Shown: piece after piece, positions 27,059 through 35,762 of the stretch
Position numbering within the stretch: the first letter of the stretch is position 1
Layout: each line of letters begins with the position of its first letter
Assembly (NCBI RefSeq): GCF_024749285.1
Contig: NZ_CP087196.1
Span: forward strand, 4,526,001 to 4,590,000
DNA: 64,000 nucleotides
Reading direction: 5' to 3'
Source of the DNA: Pseudomonas sp. B21-015
GTDB lineage: Bacteria; Pseudomonadota; Gammaproteobacteria; Pseudomonadales; Pseudomonadaceae
Translations under genes and position numbers: made by a program
Notes under the pieces: generated by a model
What the model was told of the DNA's origin: nothing
The model's database searches: none
Seen by the model: only the letters and a program-made list of their open reading frames with translations

Positions 27059-27259
27059 CGGATACTGCCGCATTTTCCAAGCATCTCTAAAACGTAGCGA
27101 AAACGGCTCAAACGAAGTAGGAAAAAGGCCAAAAGCAGTGTTTACCGGGGGTAAGCACCGCTCAGAACCGGATTCCAGCCAAGGCTGTCCGACTGCAGTA
27201 GTTTTTCAAGAGATGTTTTTCAGGGGCTAAACGTCCTTTTTCCTTAGGGGTAAAACACC

Positions 27260-28072
27260 TTGGCCAAGATTCTCGTGGTTACATCCGGCAAGGGTGGTGT
27301 GGGTAAGACCACCACCAGCGCCGCTATCGGTACCGGCCTCGCTCTGCGTGGTCACAAAACAGTAATCGTCGACTTCGACGTCGGTTTGCGTAACCTCGAC
27401 CTGATCATGGGTTGCGAGCGCCGCGTGGTATATGACTTCGTCAACGTGGTGAACGGCGAAGCCAACCTGCAACAGGCCCTGATCAAAGACAAACGCCTGG
27501 AAAACCTCTACGTCCTGGCCGCCAGCCAGACGCGCGACAAAGACGCGCTGACCGTCGAAGGCGTGGAAAAAGTCCTGATGCAGCTCAAGGAAGACTTCGA
27601 TTTCGTGGTCTGCGACTCCCCGGCCGGTATCGAGAAAGGTGCCCACCTGGCCATGTACTTCGCCGACGAAGCGATTGTCGTGACCAACCCGGAAGTTTCC
27701 TCCGTACGTGACTCGGACCGCATGCTGGGCCTGCTGGCCAGCAAGTCCCGTCGTGCCGAAAGAGGCGAAGACCCGATCAAGGAACACCTGCTGATCACCC
27801 GCTACCATCCAGAACGTGTCAGCAAGGGCGAAATGCTCGGTGTCGAAGACGTCAAGGATATTCTCTCGGTGACATTGCTCGGCGTGATCCCTGAATCCCA
27901 GGCGGTGCTCAAGGCATCCAACCAGGGTATTCCGGTGATTCTCGACGACCAGAGCGACGCTGGTCAGGCCTACAGCGATACCGTTGACCGCCTGCTGGGC
28001 GAAAATCGCGAACACCGGTTCCTTGATGTCGAGAAGAAGGGATTCTTCGAGCGACTTTTTGGAGGTAGGTAA
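27260..28072 (+). CDS. minD: Septum-site ATPase MinD
   Basis: A 270-residue ParA-like ATPase that carries MinC to the membrane at the cell poles. Deviant Walker A is [19 protein letters not shown], the A' region is [19 protein letters not shown], and Walker B is [11 protein letters not shown]. The C-terminal membrane-targeting amphipathic helix is [13 protein letters not shown]. Translation starts at TTG 27260 preceded by AGGGG; no ATG fits. Its stop overlaps the minE start by one base. Confidence 0.98.
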   Translation: MAKILVVTSGKGGVGKTTTSAAIGTGLALRGHKTVIVDFDVGLRNLDLIMGCERRVVYDFVNVVNGEANLQQALIKDKRLENLYVLAASQTRDKDALTVEGVEKVLMQLKEDFDFVVCDSPAGIEKGAHLAMYFADEAIVVTNPEVSSVRDSDRMLGLLASKSRRAERGEDPIKEHLLITRYHPERVSKGEMLGVEDVKDILSVTLLGVIPESQAVLKASNQGIPVILDDQSDAGQAYSDTVDRLLGENREHRFLDVEKKGFFERLFGGR

Positions 28073-28326
28073 TGAACCTTTTTGACTTCTTTCGTGCCAG
28101 TAAAAAGGTCAGCACCGCGTCGGTAGCGAAAGAGCGTCTACAGATCATCGTGGCGCATGAACGCGGCCAGCGCAGTACGCCGGACTACTTGCCAGCCCTG
28201 CAGAAGGAACTGGTGGAAGTGATCCGCAAGTACGTCAATATCGGGTCCGATGACGTGCACGTCGCTCTGGAAAACCAGGGCAGCTGCTCGATCCTGGAAC
28301 TCAATATCACCCTGCCAGATCGCTGA
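28072..28326 (+). CDS. minE: MinE topological specificity factor
   Basis: An 84-residue activator of MinD ATPase. Membrane-binding N-terminus [20 protein letters not shown] is followed by the MinD-contact helix [17 protein letters not shown] and the C-terminal beta dimerisation domain ([14 protein letters not shown]). It shares one base with the minD stop and has GGAGG within minD as ribosome site. The operon is closed by the large inverted repeat at 28345-28481. Confidence 0.98.
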   Translation: MNLFDFFRASKKVSTASVAKERLQIIVAHERGQRSTPDYLPALQKELVEVIRKYVNIGSDDVHVALENQGSCSILELNITLPDR

Positions 28327-28344
28327 GTCGATCCGGCGGGAGCC

Positions 28345-28481
28345 ACGGCGGCTCAGAACCTTTGAGCCTGTGTAGGAGCTGCCGCAGGCTGCGATCTTTT
28401 GATCTTGTTTTAAAAGCAAAATCAAAAGATCGCAGCCTGCGGCAGCCCCTACACGGGACAATGGAGGTTCTGAGCCGCCGT
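28345..28481. repeat. Nested inverted repeats after minE (GTAGGAGCTGCCG family)
   Basis: Inner arms tgtaggagctgccgcaggct / agcctgcggcagcccctaca, with continued pairing gcgatcttttgat/atcaaaagatcgc. Outer arms cggcggctcagaacct / aggttctgagccgccg. The complete fold spans about 137 bases and probably terminates or stabilises the minCDE message. Same family at 30633 and, halved, at 42672. Confidence 0.88.
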
Positions 28482-28506
28482 TGGCGTTTGTTACGAGGCT
28501 GTTTTA

Positions 28507-29142
28507 ATGCCGTTGTCCAACATCCGTATCATCCATCAGGACGCCGCCGTACTGGTGGTGGACAAGCCGACCCTGCTGCTCTCTGTCCCTGGCCGGGCCG
28601 ATGACAACAAGGACTGCCTGATTACCCGCCTGCAAGAAAACGGCTACCCGGAAGCGCGAATAGTTCATCGGCTGGACTGGGAAACCTCCGGCATCATTCT
28701 GTTGGCCCGTGATCCGGACACTCATCGTGAGCTGTCTCGGCAATTTCACGACCGAGAAACCGAAAAAGCCTACACCGCCCTGTGCTGGGGACAACCGGAA
28801 CTGGACAGTGGCAGCATCGACCTGCCCCTGCGCTACGACCCGCCGACCAAGCCACGTCATGTGGTGGACCACGAATTCGGCAAGCATGCCCTGACCTTCT
28901 GGCGCGTGCTGGAGCGTTGCGGCGACTGGTGCCGCGTCGAGCTGACGCCGATCACCGGCCGCTCCCACCAGTTGCGCGTGCACATGCTCTCCATCGGCCA
29001 TCCGCTGTTGGGTGACGGGCTCTACGCCCATCCGCAAGCCCTGGCCGCCTGGCCACGCCTGTGTCTGCACGCGAGCATGCTCAGTTTCACTCATCCGCAA
29101 AGCGGCGAACGCTTGCGTTTCGAGTGCCCGGCACCGTTCTAG
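28507..29142 (+). CDS. rluA: RluA-type pseudouridine synthase
   Basis: A 211-residue enzyme isomerising uridine in 23S rRNA and possibly tRNA (RluA acts on position 746 and tRNA position 32). The catalytic Asp is in RIVHRLDWETSGIILLARD (HRLD motif), followed by the conserved EKAYTALCWG and TPITGRSHQLRVHMLSIGHP blocks. The size and lack of an S4 domain fit RluA rather than RluC/D. It is monocistronic, with repeats on both sides. Confidence 0.9.
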   Translation: MPLSNIRIIHQDAAVLVVDKPTLLLSVPGRADDNKDCLITRLQENGYPEARIVHRLDWETSGIILLARDPDTHRELSRQFHDRETEKAYTALCWGQPELDSGSIDLPLRYDPPTKPRHVVDHEFGKHALTFWRVLERCGDWCRVELTPITGRSHQLRVHMLSIGHPLLGDGLYAHPQALAAWPRLCLHASMLSFTHPQSGERLRFECPAPF

Positions 29143-29160
29143 AGCAACAACCGAAAAAAT

Positions 29161-29249
29161 GTGGGAGCGAGCCTGCTCGCGATGGCGCAGGGACAGGCAA
29201 CATGGATGTCACTGAAACGCCGCCTTCGCGAGCAGGCTCGCTCCCACAA
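29161..29249. repeat. REP inverted repeat pair (GTGGGAGCGAGCCTGCTCGCG)
   Basis: Arms gtgggagcgagcctgctcgcg and cgcgagcaggctcgctcccac with a ~45-base spacer. Confidence 0.9.
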
Positions 29250-29329
29250 GGGACCTTCCACAGCAGCAGCCCGCCGCCAATTCTGCGGCCAATACGTTAG
29301 ACTTGCGCCACTGCTGTCTGGAGCTGCTT

Positions 29330-30619
29330 ATGCGCGAAGAGTTGAACCAAGGCCTGATCGATTTCCTCAAGGCCTCCCCTACCCCGTTCCATGCCACCGC
29401 CAGCCTTGTTCAGCGTCTGGAAGCCGCCGGCTTTGTGCGCCTCGACGAGCGCGAGCCGTGGAACACCGAAGCCAACGGTCGTTACTACGTCACCCGTAAC
29501 GACTCTTCGATCGTCGCGTTCAAAATGGGCCGTCATTCGCCCCTGCATGGCGGCATCCGCCTGGTCGGCGCGCACACCGACAGCCCGTGCCTGCGGGTCA
29601 AACCCCAGCCGGAGCTGCAACGCCAAGGCTTCTGGCAACTGGGTGTCGAAGTCTATGGCGGTGCACTGCTGGCGCCTTGGTTCGACCGCGATCTGTCCCT
29701 GGCCGGCCGCGTGACCTTCCGCCGTGATGGCAAGGTCGAGAGCCAATTGATCGATTTCAAGGCACCGATCGCGATCATTCCGAACCTGGCCATTCACCTT
29801 AACCGTGAAGCCAACATGGGCTGGGCGATCAATGCCCAGACCGAACTGCCGCCGATTCTCGCGCAATTTGCCGGTGACGAACGCGTGGACTTCCGCGCCG
29901 TGCTCACCGATCAACTGGCCCGCGAACATGGCCTGAACGCCGACGTGGTGCTCGATTACGAGCTGAGTTTCTACGATACCCAAAGCGCTGCTGTCATCGG
30001 CCTGCATGGCGATTTCATCGCTGGCGCACGCCTGGACAACCTGCTGTCGTGCTACGCCGGCCTGCAAGCGTTGCTGACGGCCGAAACCGACGAAACCTGT
30101 GTGCTGGTCTGCAACGATCACGAAGAAGTCGGTTCCTGCTCGGCCTGTGGCGCCGACGGTCCGATGCTTGAGCAGACCCTGCGCCGTCTGTTGCCCGAAG
30201 GGGATGAATTCGTACGGACCATTCAGAAATCCCTGCTGGTCTCGGCCGACAACGCCCACGGCGTGCACCCGAACTACGCCGACAAGCACGACGCCAACCA
30301 TGGCCCGAAACTCAACGCCGGCCCGGTGATCAAGGTCAACAGCAACCAGCGCTACGCCACCAACAGCGAAACCGCCGGGTTCTTCCGCCATTTGTGCATG
30401 GCCGAAGAAGTACCGGTGCAGAGCTTCGTGGTGCGCAGCGACATGGGTTGTGGCTCGACCATCGGCCCGATCACCGCCAGCCATCTGGGCGTACGCACCG
30501 TGGACATCGGCCTGCCGACGTTCGCCATGCACTCGATCCGTGAGCTGTGCGGCAGCCATGACCTGGCGCATCTGGTCAAAGTGCTGAGCGCGTTTTACGC
30601 CTGCCACGAATTGCCGTAA
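29330..30619 (+). CDS. apeB: M18 family aspartyl aminopeptidase
   Basis: A 429-residue di-zinc aminopeptidase of the M18 family, cleaving N-terminal residues (often Asp or Glu) from peptides. Zinc-site motifs are [37 protein letters not shown] (Asp/Glu pair) and the C-terminal [18 protein letters not shown]. The start [20 protein letters not shown] at 29330 is family-typical. The nine-codon upstream extension (MRHCCLELL) is discounted. Confidence 0.96.
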   Translation: MREELNQGLIDFLKASPTPFHATASLVQRLEAAGFVRLDEREPWNTEANGRYYVTRNDSSIVAFKMGRHSPLHGGIRLVGAHTDSPCLRVKPQPELQRQGFWQLGVEVYGGALLAPWFDRDLSLAGRVTFRRDGKVESQLIDFKAPIAIIPNLAIHLNREANMGWAINAQTELPPILAQFAGDERVDFRAVLTDQLAREHGLNADVVLDYELSFYDTQSAAVIGLHGDFIAGARLDNLLSCYAGLQALLTAETDETCVLVCNDHEEVGSCSACGADGPMLEQTLRRLLPEGDEFVRTIQKSLLVSADNAHGVHPNYADKHDANHGPKLNAGPVIKVNSNQRYATNSETAGFFRHLCMAEEVPVQSFVVRSDMGCGSTIGPITASHLGVRTVDIGLPTFAMHSIRELCGSHDLAHLVKVLSAFYACHELP

Positions 30620-30632
30620 GAACGCAGTCCCC

Positions 30633-30737
30633 CGTAGGAGCTGCCGAAGGCTGCGATCTTTTGATGTTGATCTTTTGGCGTATTCAAATGTGCTGAAAAT
30701 CAAGATCAAAAGATCGCAGCCTTCGGCAGCTCCTACG
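30633..30737. repeat. Inverted repeat pair (GTAGGAGCTGCCGAAGGCTG family)
   Basis: Arms cgtaggagctgccgaaggct and agccttcggcagctcctacg, extended by gcgatcttttgat / atcaaaagatcgc. It follows the apeB stop by 13 bases. Confidence 0.9.
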
Positions 30738-30806
30738 CCACACATCACCAACGCCCGCCCGAAAGCCGCCTAGACTTGCAGTACACCCTCCGACAAGGCT
30801 GGCACC

Positions 30807-30983
30807 ATGATCTCGATGTCTGCGTTTCACGCCATGCTGATCCCGATTCTGTCCGGGATGATCATGCTGGCCATCGGCTTCAACTTTCGCGACAAGAACG
30901 CCGGTGTGTTCGCGATGTGGGTCGGCATGCTGATGATCCTCGCCACCGTGATCTACAAGATCCTCGCCAAACTCAACGAGTAA
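30807..30983 (+). CDS. Small two-helix membrane protein (58 residues)
   Basis: Read directly: MISMSAFHAMLIPILSGMIM, then LAIGFNFRDKNAGVFAMWVG and MLMILATVIYKILAKLNE. It consists of two hydrophobic helices around a short charged turn (FRDKNAG). Codon use is typical of the genome, and a weak GGC-rich site precedes the ATG. Small proteins of this form occur in many Pseudomonas next to apeB, but I know of no assigned function. Confidence 0.7.
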   Translation: MISMSAFHAMLIPILSGMIMLAIGFNFRDKNAGVFAMWVGMLMILATVIYKILAKLNE

Positions 30984-31012
30984 AATCCTCGCGCCTACGC
31001 AAGATCAAACAA

Positions 31013-31726
31013 TCAGACCACATCCACCCCGACATGAATCGCATCATGACGCCAAAACTCCAGGTCACAATCGATCAAGCGTCCATGCTGATCATAATTG
31101 ACCCGGACAATCCGCAACCCGGGGCTCCCCACCGACACCCGTAAAGCCGCCGCCGCATCCACCGACAACGCCGTCGGCACAATCTCGAAACGCACACGCC
31201 CATAGTGCAAATCATAGTGCCGTGCATACAGCTCGGTGATCGACTGATTCAGATCGAAGTCCAGAATCCCCGGAAAAAACTGCGGGTTCAGGTAATGCTC
31301 CACATACAGCACCAATCGCCCGTCAATCCGTCGCGAGCGGCAGATCTGGATCACACTCGACAGCGCCGGCAACTGCAACCACGCACACACCGCCGCCGAC
31401 GCCGGCTGCAACCGCGCTGAAATCACCTCGGTGGACGGCACTCGCCCCTGGGCACTGACCATCGCGTGAAAGTGGCTGCGCTGCATCAGGTTATAAGCCA
31501 GCCGCGGGGGCGACACGAACCAGCCGCGCCGCTCCTCGCGATAAATCTGGCCCTGGGCCTCCAACTGCAATAAGGCCTCACGCACGGTGATCCGCGTGGT
31601 ACCGAACAACTCACTGAGCTTGCGCTCGGCCGGCAACTTGCTCCCGGGCGCCAACAGACCGTGGTCGAGCTGTTCTTGCAGAACCTGCCCGATCGCTGTC
31701 ACCGCTTTGGTTGTCTCGATGCGCAT
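31013..31726 (-). CDS. GntR-family repressor with UTRA domain (PhnF/PhnR-like)
   Basis: A 237-residue regulator. The N-terminal winged helix is KLPAERKLSELFGTTRITVREAL (about residues 31-53), with the wing at EERRGWFVSPPRLAYN. The C-terminal UTRA ligand-binding domain has ICRSRRIDGRLVLYVEHYLN and SPGLRIVRVNYDQHGRLIDC. Start MRIETTKAVTAIG at ATG 31726; a TTG directly before is less likely. It is divergent from the ABC transporter cluster, and two CTAGACCA elements lie between them, so it probably represses the cluster and itself until a ligand (phosphonate or phosphate ester) is bound. Confidence 0.9.
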   Translation of the reverse strand: MRIETTKAVTAIGQVLQEQLDHGLLAPGSKLPAERKLSELFGTTRITVREALLQLEAQGQIYREERRGWFVSPPRLAYNLMQRSHFHAMVSAQGRVPSTEVISARLQPASAAVCAWLQLPALSSVIQICRSRRIDGRLVLYVEHYLNPQFFPGILDFDLNQSITELYARHYDLHYGRVRFEIVPTALSVDAAAALRVSVGSPGLRIVRVNYDQHGRLIDCDLEFWRHDAIHVGVDVV

Positions 31727-31739
31727 CAACGTTACCTAT

Positions 31740-31753
31740 CTGGACTAGACCAG
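31740..31753. promoter_or_regulatory. Candidate UTRA-regulator operator, proximal to the regulator
   Basis: CTGGACTAGACCAG is a near-palindrome (CTGG/CCAG ends, CTAG centre) 14 bases before the regulator start. The unit CTAGACCA.CAC recurs at 32025 next to the transporter. Confidence 0.6.
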
Positions 31754-32019
31754 CACTGTTTCAGGGCAGAACCGCGATTGAATCCGGGCTCCATCAACTG
31801 CCTGCAAGCCTAGGCACTGCACATGACTGGCAGATGACAAAGCCGCCGAACGGTTGTGCCAGACACCTGCAATTTTATGGCCAAGTCCCTTTCATATCAG
31901 CCCTTTAGCCATGGTCTACGCTTATCTCGCACCCCACGTATCCGAGCGCAGAAAATTCAGGCCGACCGGTCGTCGACATCAAAATGTCATCCAGGACGCC
32001 TAAATTGGCTCAGGTATTG

Positions 32020-32036
32020 CTGACCTAGACCAACAC
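32020..32036. promoter_or_regulatory. Candidate UTRA-regulator operator, proximal to the transporter
   Basis: CTGACCTAGACCAACAC shares CTAGACCA.CAC with the site at 31740 and lies about 45 bases before the substrate-binding protein start. The other ~270 bases of the intergenic region hold no gene. Confidence 0.55.
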
Positions 32037-32077
32037 AACCGCAATCGCAGCGTTGAAAACGCCCAAAGGAGCTTCGG

Positions 32078-33145
32078 ATGAAACAGTTTTTCCTGGCATC
32101 ACTGTTAGGCTCGACCATTGCCCTGTGCACTGCCGCCATGGCGGCGGATACCGATCTGAAAACACTCGAAGCCGCTGCGAAAGCGGAAGGCGCCGTCAAC
32201 AGCGTCGGCATGCCCGATGACTGGGCCAACTGGAAAGGCACCTGGGAAGACCTGGCCAAGAAATACGGCCTGAAACACATCGACACCGACATGAGCTCGG
32301 CCCAGGAAATCGCCAAGTTCGCCGCCGAAAAAGACAACGCCACTGCCGACATCGGTGACGTCGGTGCCGCCTTCGGCCCGATCGCGGTCAAGCAAGGCGT
32401 GGTGCAACCTTACAAACCCACCACCTGGGCACAGGTTCCGGATTGGGCCAAGGACAAGGACGGTAACTGGGCGCTGGCCTACACCGGCACCATCGCGTTC
32501 ATCGTCAACAAAAAACTGCTGCACGGTTCCGCGGCGCCGACCAAATGGGCCGACCTCAAGACCGGCAAATACAAAGTCTCCATCGGTGACGTGAGCACCG
32601 CCGCACAAGCGGCCAACGGTGTACTGGCCGCCGCCCTCGCCAATGGCGGTGACGAGAAAAACATTCAGCCAGCCCTGTTGCTGTTCGCTGACATCGCCAA
32701 GCAAGGCCGCCTGTCCATGGCCAACCCGACGATCGCCACCATGGAAAAAGGTGAAATCGAAGTCGGCGTGGTCTGGGACTTCAACGGCTTGAGCTACAAG
32801 GCCAAGATGGCGAATCCGGATGACTACACCGTGCTGATTCCATCCGATGGCTCGGTGATTTCCGGTTACACCACCATCATCAACAAATACGCCAAGCACC
32901 CGAACGCCGCCAAGCTGGCCCGCGAATACATCTTCAGCGACGCCGGCCAGATCAACCTGGCAAAAGGCAACGCCCGTCCGATTCGCGCCGAGCACTTGAC
33001 ACTGCCGGAAGAGGTCAAGGCCAAGCTGCTGCCTAACGAGCAGTACAAAAAGGTTACGCCGATCAAAGACGCCGACGCGTGGGAAAAGACCTCCAAGGCG
33101 CTGCCGCAGAAGTGGCAAGAAGAAGTCATCATCAATATGCCGTAA
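32078..33145 (+). CDS. ABC transporter periplasmic binding protein (AfuA/PhnS-like)
   Basis: A 355-residue solute-binding protein with signal peptide MKQFFLASLLGSTIALCTAAMAA. The mature sequence is of the SBP-6 (iron/AEP-type) class: EGAVNSVGMPDDWANWKGTW, AEKDNATADIGDVGAAFGPI, AYTGTIAFIVNKKLLHG and VGVVWDFNGLSYKAKM. The class covers ferric iron, 2-aminoethylphosphonate and other anionic ligands. The tyrosine pair used to hold iron is not evident, so an organophosphorus ligand is favoured by the neighbouring phosphatases. AAAGGAG precedes the start. Confidence 0.9.
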   Translation: MKQFFLASLLGSTIALCTAAMAADTDLKTLEAAAKAEGAVNSVGMPDDWANWKGTWEDLAKKYGLKHIDTDMSSAQEIAKFAAEKDNATADIGDVGAAFGPIAVKQGVVQPYKPTTWAQVPDWAKDKDGNWALAYTGTIAFIVNKKLLHGSAAPTKWADLKTGKYKVSIGDVSTAAQAANGVLAAALANGGDEKNIQPALLLFADIAKQGRLSMANPTIATMEKGEIEVGVVWDFNGLSYKAKMANPDDYTVLIPSDGSVISGYTTIINKYAKHPNAAKLAREYIFSDAGQINLAKGNARPIRAEHLTLPEEVKAKLLPNEQYKKVTPIKDADAWEKTSKALPQKWQEEVIINMP

Positions 33146-33185
33146 TGCAGTAGATCCCCAGCTGGGGATCTGATGGTGATCCAAA

Positions 33186-33276
33186 TGTGGGAGCGAGCCT
33201 GCTCGCGACGAGGGACTGTCAGCCAACATCAATGTTGAATGTCAGACCGCTATCGCGAGCAAGCTCGCTCCCACAG
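33186..33276. repeat. REP inverted repeat inside the transporter cluster
   Basis: Arms gtgggagcgagcctgctcgcga and tcgcgagcaagctcgctcccac. It lies between the binding-protein and hydrolase genes and could set unequal transcript levels. Confidence 0.88.
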
Positions 33277-33326
33277 GGGATTGGTTGCGTACTTGAATCA
33301 TCTGTTTTTGCGGAGTTCCAGCCCCT

Positions 33327-34133
33327 ATGAAGCACAACGTCATCCTTGTCGTGCTCGACGGCCTCAATTACGAAGTCGCGCGTCACGCCATGGGGCATCT
33401 GCAGGCTTACGTTGGCGCAGGACGCGCAGCGCTCTACAAACTGGAGTGCGAATTGCCGGCCCTGTCCCGCCCGCTTTACGAATGCATCCTGACCGGCGTA
33501 ACGCCGATCGACAGCGGCATCGTTCACAACAACGTCTCGCGCCTGTCCAGCCAGCGCAGCATTTATCACTACGCCACCGACGCCGGCCTGAAAACCGCCG
33601 CCGCGGCCTATCACTGGGTCAGCGAGTTGTATAACCGTTCGCCGTTCGTGGCCGCCCGGGATCGTCACACCGACGACCCGAAACTGCCGATCCAGTACGG
33701 TCACTTCTACTGGAGCGACCACTACCCGGACTCGCACCTGTTCGCCGACGCGGAAAACCTGCGCCTGCGCCACACGCCGAACTTTCTATTGGTCCACCCC
33801 ATGAATATCGACGACGCCGGGCACAAGCACGGCCTCGACACCCCGCAATACCGCAACAGTGCCCGCTCGGCCGACATCATCCTCGCCGACTACCTGCAAG
33901 GCTGGCTCGACGCCGGTTATCAAGTGCTGGTGACCGCCGACCACGGCATGAACAACGACCGCTCGCACAACGGCCTGCTATCCGAAGAACGCGAAGTGCC
34001 GCTGTTCGTCCTCGGCGACGCCTTCAGTTTCAACGCCAGCGCCGCACCGAAACAAACCGAACTGTGCGGCACCGTCTGCGAACTGCTGGGCGTGCCCCAC
34101 GACAAACCTGTGTGCCGGGAGCTGCTCAAGTGA
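33327..34133 (+). CDS. Alkaline-phosphatase-superfamily phosphodiesterase/pyrophosphatase-like hydrolase
   Basis: A 268-residue cytoplasmic protein (no signal peptide) of the nucleotide pyrophosphatase/phosphodiesterase type. Expected metal ligands and nucleophile are visible: D11 in VVLDGLN, S47 in LPALSRPLYECILTG (nucleophile, usually Thr), D162 and H166 in NIDDAGHKHG, D205-H206 in TADHGMNNDRSHNG and H214. It is shorter than most NPP enzymes and than phosphonoacetate hydrolase. Its position between transporter genes suggests it hydrolyses the imported compound. Its stop overlaps the next start. Confidence 0.82.
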   Translation: MKHNVILVVLDGLNYEVARHAMGHLQAYVGAGRAALYKLECELPALSRPLYECILTGVTPIDSGIVHNNVSRLSSQRSIYHYATDAGLKTAAAAYHWVSELYNRSPFVAARDRHTDDPKLPIQYGHFYWSDHYPDSHLFADAENLRLRHTPNFLLVHPMNIDDAGHKHGLDTPQYRNSARSADIILADYLQGWLDAGYQVLVTADHGMNNDRSHNGLLSEEREVPLFVLGDAFSFNASAAPKQTELCGTVCELLGVPHDKPVCRELLK

Positions 34134-34975
34134 ACGCCATGACCCGTGGTAAATGGCTGGCCGCTCTGTGCCTGGTGCCCTTCACGCTGTTCTTTATCGT
34201 GTTCGAGATCGCCCCGCTGCTCTGGGTGATGATCAACAGCCTGCAATCGGAAGAGTTCGGCTGGGGCCTGGCCAACTTCAGCAAAATCTTCAACTCGAAG
34301 TTCTATTTGCAGGCGATCCAGTACAGCCTCGAAATCAGTTTCTGGTCCAGCGTGTTCGGCATCATCATCGCCGTACTCGGCGCCTACTCCCTGCGCCGGG
34401 TCGACTCGAAACTGCGCAACTTCGTCAACGCCTTCGCCAACATGACCAGCAACTTCGCCGGCGTGCCCCTGGCCTTCGCATTCATCATTTTGCTGGGGTT
34501 CAACGGCAGTATCACCATCATGCTCAAACAGGCCGGGATCATTCAGGATTTCAACCTGTATTCGAAAACCGGGCTGATCATTCTCTACACCTACTTCCAG
34601 ATCCCCCTGGGCGTGCTGTTGCTCTACCCGGCGTTCGATGCCCTGCGCGAAGACTGGCGTGAGTCCGCCGCCTTGCTGGGCGCCAACGGCTGGCAGTTCT
34701 GGCGGCACATCGGTTTGCCGGTGCTGACCCCGGCGCTGCTGGGCACGTTCGTGATTCTGCTGGCCAACGCCCTCGGCGCGTATGCCACGGTCTACGCCCT
34801 GACCACCGGCAACTTCAACGTGCTACCGATCCGCATTGCGGCGATGGTCTCCGGCGACATTTCCCTCGACCCGAACCTGGCCAGTGCCTTGGCCGTGGTG
34901 CTGGTGGCGTTGATGACCCTGGTGACCATCGTGCATCAGTTGCTGTTGAAGAGGAGCTACCATGTCTCGCGCTGA
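34130..34975 (+). CDS. ABC transporter permease 1
   Basis: A 281-residue inner-membrane permease with about six hydrophobic segments. The GTG at 34130 overlaps the previous stop and has GGGAG at 8-base spacing; ATG 34139 is the alternative. The EAA loop that contacts the ATPase reads ALREDWRESAALLGANGWQF. FIVFEIAPLLWVMINSLQSE at the N-terminus is typical of the type 2 binding-protein-dependent permeases (PotB/ThiP-like). It forms a heterodimer with the following gene, with which it overlaps by 14 bases. Confidence 0.92.
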   Translation: MNAMTRGKWLAALCLVPFTLFFIVFEIAPLLWVMINSLQSEEFGWGLANFSKIFNSKFYLQAIQYSLEISFWSSVFGIIIAVLGAYSLRRVDSKLRNFVNAFANMTSNFAGVPLAFAFIILLGFNGSITIMLKQAGIIQDFNLYSKTGLIILYTYFQIPLGVLLLYPAFDALREDWRESAALLGANGWQFWRHIGLPVLTPALLGTFVILLANALGAYATVYALTTGNFNVLPIRIAAMVSGDISLDPNLASALAVVLVALMTLVTIVHQLLLKRSYHVSR

Positions 34976-35762
34976 ACTGGGCCCCGTCGGTGTCTACCAC
35001 CGGGTCGTGGTGTATTTGCTGTTTGCCATTCTGCTGTTACCGCTGCTCGGCACCTTGATCTACTCGATCGCCAGCAGTTGGTCAGCGACGATTATGCCCA
35101 GCGGCTTTACCTTCAAGTGGTACATCCAGCTGTGGAGCGATCCGCGCTTTCTCGATGCGTTCGGCCAGTCGTTGCTGGTCTGCATCGGTTCGCTGATTCT
35201 GTCGGTGGTGCTGATCCTGCCGCTGCTGTTCGTGGTGCATTACCACTTCCCGAAACTCGACGCGCTGATGAACATCCTGATCCTGCTGCCCTTCGCGGTG
35301 CCACCGGTGGTGTCGTCGGTGGGGCTGTTGCAGCTCTATGGCTCGGGGCCGTTCGCGATGGTCGGTACGCCGTGGATTCTGATCGGTTGCTACTTCACCG
35401 TGGCGCTGCCGTTCATGTACCGGGCGATCACCAACAACCTGCAAGCGATCAACCTGCGCGACCTGATGGACGCCGCGCAACTGCTCGGCGCCAGCACCTG
35501 GCAAGCGGCATTCCTGGTGGTGCTGCCGAACCTGCGCAAGGGTTTGATGGTGGCGTTGTTGCTGTCGTTCTCGTTCCTGTTCGGTGAATTCGTGTTCGCC
35601 AACATCCTCGTCGGCACCCGCTACGAAACCCTGCAGGTCTACCTCAACAACATGCGCAACAGCAGCGGCCACTTCACCAGCGCGCTGGTGATTTCCTATT
35701 TCTTCTTTGTGCTGGTTCTGACCTGGGCGGCCAATATCTTGAACAAGGACAAAAGCGAATGA
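34962..35762 (+). CDS. ABC transporter permease 2
   Basis: A 266-residue permease with about six membrane segments, PotC-like. The EAA loop is DLMDAAQLLGASTWQAAFLV. VVVYLLFAILLLPLLGTLIY is the first helix, and NILILLPFAVPPVVSSVGLL the third or fourth. Start MSRAELGPVGVYHR lies inside the preceding gene with GAAGAGGAG ahead, and its stop overlaps the ATPase start by four bases, indicating coupled translation. Confidence 0.92.
   Translation: MSRAELGPVGVYHRVVVYLLFAILLLPLLGTLIYSIASSWSATIMPSGFTFKWYIQLWSDPRFLDAFGQSLLVCIGSLILSVVLILPLLFVVHYHFPKLDALMNILILLPFAVPPVVSSVGLLQLYGSGPFAMVGTPWILIGCYFTVALPFMYRAITNNLQAINLRDLMDAAQLLGASTWQAAFLVVLPNLRKGLMVALLLSFSFLFGEFVFANILVGTRYETLQVYLNNMRNSSGHFTSALVISYFFFVLVLTWAANILNKDKSE

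Noticed and set aside
28370..28457. CRISPR-like or tRNA-like structure after minE
   Set aside because: It is a single inverted pair of the Pseudomonas GTAGGAGCTGCCG repeat family; no spacer-repeat array and no cloverleaf.
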